Shown here: in pieces, positions 62,254-64,000 of the stretch
Layout of the letters: each line of letters starts with the position of its first letter
Position numbering within the stretch: the stretch's first letter is position 1
Source of the DNA: Kaistella yonginensis
Lineage (GTDB): Bacteria; Bacteroidota; Bacteroidia; Flavobacteriales; Weeksellaceae
Reading direction: 5' to 3'
Assembly: GCF_030409525.1 (NCBI RefSeq)
Contig: NZ_JAUFQB010000063.1
Span: 1-64,000, forward strand
DNA length: 64,000 nt
Made by a program: the position numbers and the translations under genes
Notes under the pieces: model-generated
Seen by the model: the letters and a program-made list of their open reading frames with translations, nothing else
Database searches by the model: none
What the model was told of the DNA's origin: nothing

Positions 62254-62282
62254 ATTTACGCAAAACGATTATTTTCGTAAAT
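62254..62282 (+). repeat. Inverted repeat in the fic leader
   Basis: ATTTACG (62254-62260) and CGTAAAT (62276-62282) with a 15-base spacer, between the promoter element and the start codon. It could be an operator or an RNA hairpin. Confidence 0.5.
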
Positions 62283-62305
62283 ACTAAGTTAATAATTTAA
62301 GCAAA

Positions 62306-63430
62306 ATGAAAAACTTTATTTCTGGCATCAAAATTAATCAAGGTTATTACAAAAGTTTTCAACCAAATTTCATCAATAAAGATTGGACTATTGATGATAT
62401 GGAAGTTTTGAGTTTATTGAGTAAAGCCGATCGTCAATTGGGAAGGTTAGATACTTTTTCGCAATATGTAAATCTGGATCTCTACATCAGTATGCACATT
62501 GCCAAAGAAGCAACTCAATCTACAAAAATTGAAGGAACGCAAACCAATATGGAAGAAGCATTTTTTGACAAAGAAGATCTTGCAGTTGACAAAAGAGAAG
62601 ATTGGGACGAAGTTCAAAACTACATCACTGCAATGAAAACGGCAGTAAAGGATTTGGAAAATTTGCCAATTTCTTCACGTCTTATCAAAAAAACGCATAA
62701 GACATTGCTTTCTGGTGTTCGAGGAGCGCATAAACTTCCAGGAGAGTATCGCAAAAGTCAGAATTGGATTGGTGGAGCAACAATTAATGACGCTGCTTTT
62801 GTACCACCGATTTCAAATTCAGTTGAAAATCTGATGTCTGATTTAGAAAAATTTGCAAACGATGATTATAATTTTTTACCAGATTTACTGAAAATTGCTA
62901 TTATTCACTATCAATTTGAAACAATTCATCCATTTTTAGATGGAAATGGGAGAATTGGGAGACTACTCATTCCAGTTTATTTGGTAAGTAAAGGGATATT
63001 AAAACAACCCATTCTCTATCTTTCCGATTTTTTCGAAAAACACAGGACTTTATATTTTGATAATTTAATGAGGGTAAGAACTCAAAATGATTTAACACAA
63101 TGGTTTAAATTTTTTCTAACAGGAGTAATAGAAACTGCAAAAAATGGTGTAGATACTTTTGATGGAATATTAAAACTTCAAAAAGAACTGGATGTCAAAT
63201 TATTAACTCAAAAAGGAAATACCGATGACACGAGAAAAATCATTACATCTTTATTTGAAAACCCTGTAACAGACGCTCAAAAAGTGGAGAAAATTATTGA
63301 AAAATCCTACGGTTCTGCTTATAAACAGATTGCAATTCTGGAGAAATTAAATATTATAAAAGAAATAACAGGTTCTCAACGAGGGAAAGTTTTCGTTTTC
63401 GACGACTATCTGAAATTATTTAAAAATTGA
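62306..63430 (+). CDS. Fic-domain protein, class II (N-terminal inhibitory motif)
   Basis: Probable AMP-transferase of 374 residues. The catalytic motif H208-P-F-L-D-G-N-G-R-I-G-R ('HPFLDGNGRIGRLL') is complete, so activity is expected. The inhibitory motif [S/T]xxxE[G/N] is present as S72-T-K-I-E76-G77 in the N-terminal Fic_N region, which puts it in class II, where Glu76 blocks ATP until released. The C-terminal ~75 residues look like a winged helix ('DAQKVEKIIEKSYGSAYKQIAILEKLNIIKE'), as in SoFic-type proteins. No separate antitoxin gene is needed or seen. The gene is enclosed by near-identical repeats. Confidence 0.93.
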   Translation: MKNFISGIKINQGYYKSFQPNFINKDWTIDDMEVLSLLSKADRQLGRLDTFSQYVNLDLYISMHIAKEATQSTKIEGTQTNMEEAFFDKEDLAVDKREDWDEVQNYITAMKTAVKDLENLPISSRLIKKTHKTLLSGVRGAHKLPGEYRKSQNWIGGATINDAAFVPPISNSVENLMSDLEKFANDDYNFLPDLLKIAIIHYQFETIHPFLDGNGRIGRLLIPVYLVSKGILKQPILYLSDFFEKHRTLYFDNLMRVRTQNDLTQWFKFFLTGVIETAKNGVDTFDGILKLQKELDVKLLTQKGNTDDTRKIITSLFENPVTDAQKVEKIIEKSYGSAYKQIAILEKLNIIKEITGSQRGKVFVFDDYLKLFKN

Positions 63431-63438
63431 TACTTACA

Positions 63439-63514
63439 AAAACCTTAAATAAACATTTCTTTATTTAAGATTTTTGCTGTTTTTCTTAAATAAGCGAATT
63501 TTTATTTAAAATAA
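63439..63514 (+). repeat. Downstream copy of the fic-flanking repeat
   Basis: Same orientation as the upstream copy. ACCTTAAATAA (63442-63452) pairs with TTATTTAAGAT (63461-63471, one change), and CTTAAATAA (63485-63493) with TTATTTAA (63502-63509). Confidence 0.85.
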
Positions 63515-63572
63515 TTATGCATTCTCTAAAATAAGACTTTAATTTCCTCACTAAAAATTCCTAATATTTAAT

Positions 63573-63580
63573 TAAATTTG
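63573..63580 (+). promoter_or_regulatory. -7 promoter element for the last gene
   Basis: TAAATTTG matches TAnnTTTG, 18 bases before the ATG at 63598. Confidence 0.55.
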
Positions 63581-63597
63581 AATAGAATAAAAATAAA

Positions 63598-64000
63598 TGA
63601 CCAAACAAGAACTCATAGAATCCTTAAAAAAATTAAAAGCAGGATACATCTCAATTCTAAACGATTTGGAAGTAATGAAAAACTGGGGAAAAGTTCAGTT
63701 GGAAGCACTTTATGCTACGAAAATTGGAAAATATGAAGTAGAACTTCTGGAATTAAAAATTCTAATAAAAACTTTAAAAAAGAAAATTCAGTGGGCGCAT
63801 CAGGAAATTAATTCTAGAAAATATCCAGATTTTGTAGAGATTGAAAACCGTGCTTCAGAATTGATGAAAGAGGCATACCAAGAAATAAATGAGGCGAAAA
63901 GTAAAGTCAATTTTGGAAAAGCAGTTTTGAGCAATTTGGGTTCTCCAGAAGATAGTATGGAATTGAGGAAAATATTTAGAAACATTGCCAAAAGTCTTCA
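63598..64000 (+). CDS. Coiled-coil protein, partial (cut by window end)
   Basis: The reading frame opens at ATG 63598 and is still open at the window edge (134 complete codons). The visible part is highly charged and helical with coiled-coil character ('KYEVELLELKILIKTLKKKIQWAHQEI', then 'EIENRASELMKEAYQEINEAKSKV'). The last residues read 'ELRKIFRNIAKSL' followed by a codon beginning CA; this resembles the start of a J-domain-like helix before HPD, but the decisive residues lie outside the window. It has its own promoter element and no recognised family. Confidence 0.75.

Noticed and set aside
62306-63430. Two-gene Fic toxin-antitoxin pair or phage defence system
   Set aside because: The inhibitory helix motif is inside the Fic protein itself, and no small antitoxin gene is adjacent; nothing else typical of a defence locus is present.

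Overview
The window comes from an AT-rich member of the Bacteroidota, most probably a flavobacterium of the Weeksellaceae (Chryseobacterium/Kaistella/Elizabethkingia group). The evidence is the repeated TAnnTTTG -7 promoter element in front of many genes, the absence of Shine-Dalgarno sequences, a type IX secretion (T9SS) sorting domain, an S46 dipeptidyl-peptidase, a prolyl endopeptidase closely resembling the Elizabethkingia enzyme, a SpmA/SpmB-type fusion and a TonB-dependent receptor with a carboxypeptidase-like N-terminal domain. This placement is inferred from protein character, not from a search.

Layout. 1-9.8 kb: a WG-repeat lipoprotein and a DUF2797 protein (minus strand), then a nucleotide-sugar epimerase, a DUF2795 protein, secA, a lipoprotein hydrolase, a ROK sugar kinase and msrA. 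9.9-16.2 kb: a minus-strand block with a DUF3267 membrane protein, an S46 peptidase, a T9SS cargo protein, an acetyltransferase, the GTPase EngB and an alpha/beta hydrolase. 16.4-33.5 kb: a complete-looking flavobacterial division and cell wall (dcw) cluster, mraZ-rsmH-ftsL-pbp-murE-mraY-murD-ftsW-murG-(secreted small protein)-murC-ftsQ-ftsA-ftsZ-yqeY, without murF or ddl. It carries a likely MraZ operator and several short tandem repeats. 33.6-37 kb: a cation/proton antiporter, a bacilliredoxin and a GH3-family protein. 37-44 kb (minus): mutL, rhomboid protease, endonuclease/phosphatase-family protein and lipoprotein in one tight operon, then a secreted TPR-like protein and a TonB-dependent receptor. 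44-52 kb: Cu/Zn superoxide dismutase, clpC, a small membrane protein, two glycosyltransferases with sufE between them, mannose-1-phosphate guanylyltransferase and a SprT-like metalloprotein. 52-60 kb: a TolC-like protein, a membrane-anchored MutS-like ATPase with a small partner, the SpmA/SpmB-type fusion, and prolyl endopeptidase. 60-64 kb: an outer-membrane-type gene broken by one in-frame amber codon, mnmA, a class II Fic protein enclosed by near-identical palindrome-bearing repeats, and a partial coiled-coil protein cut by the window edge.

Most of the window is ordinary core genome: peptidoglycan precursor synthesis and septation, protein export, proteolysis, repair and envelope sugar chemistry. 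The least ordinary parts are the fic gene with its ~54-75 bp flanking repeats, the amber-interrupted gene, the MutL whose endonuclease motif is missing, and a set of 7-, 8- and 10-bp tandem repeats in and around the dcw cluster. I found no convincing wholly new multi-gene system, no CRISPR array, no tRNA or rRNA gene and no insertion sequence. No stretch longer than 300 bases lacks a gene.
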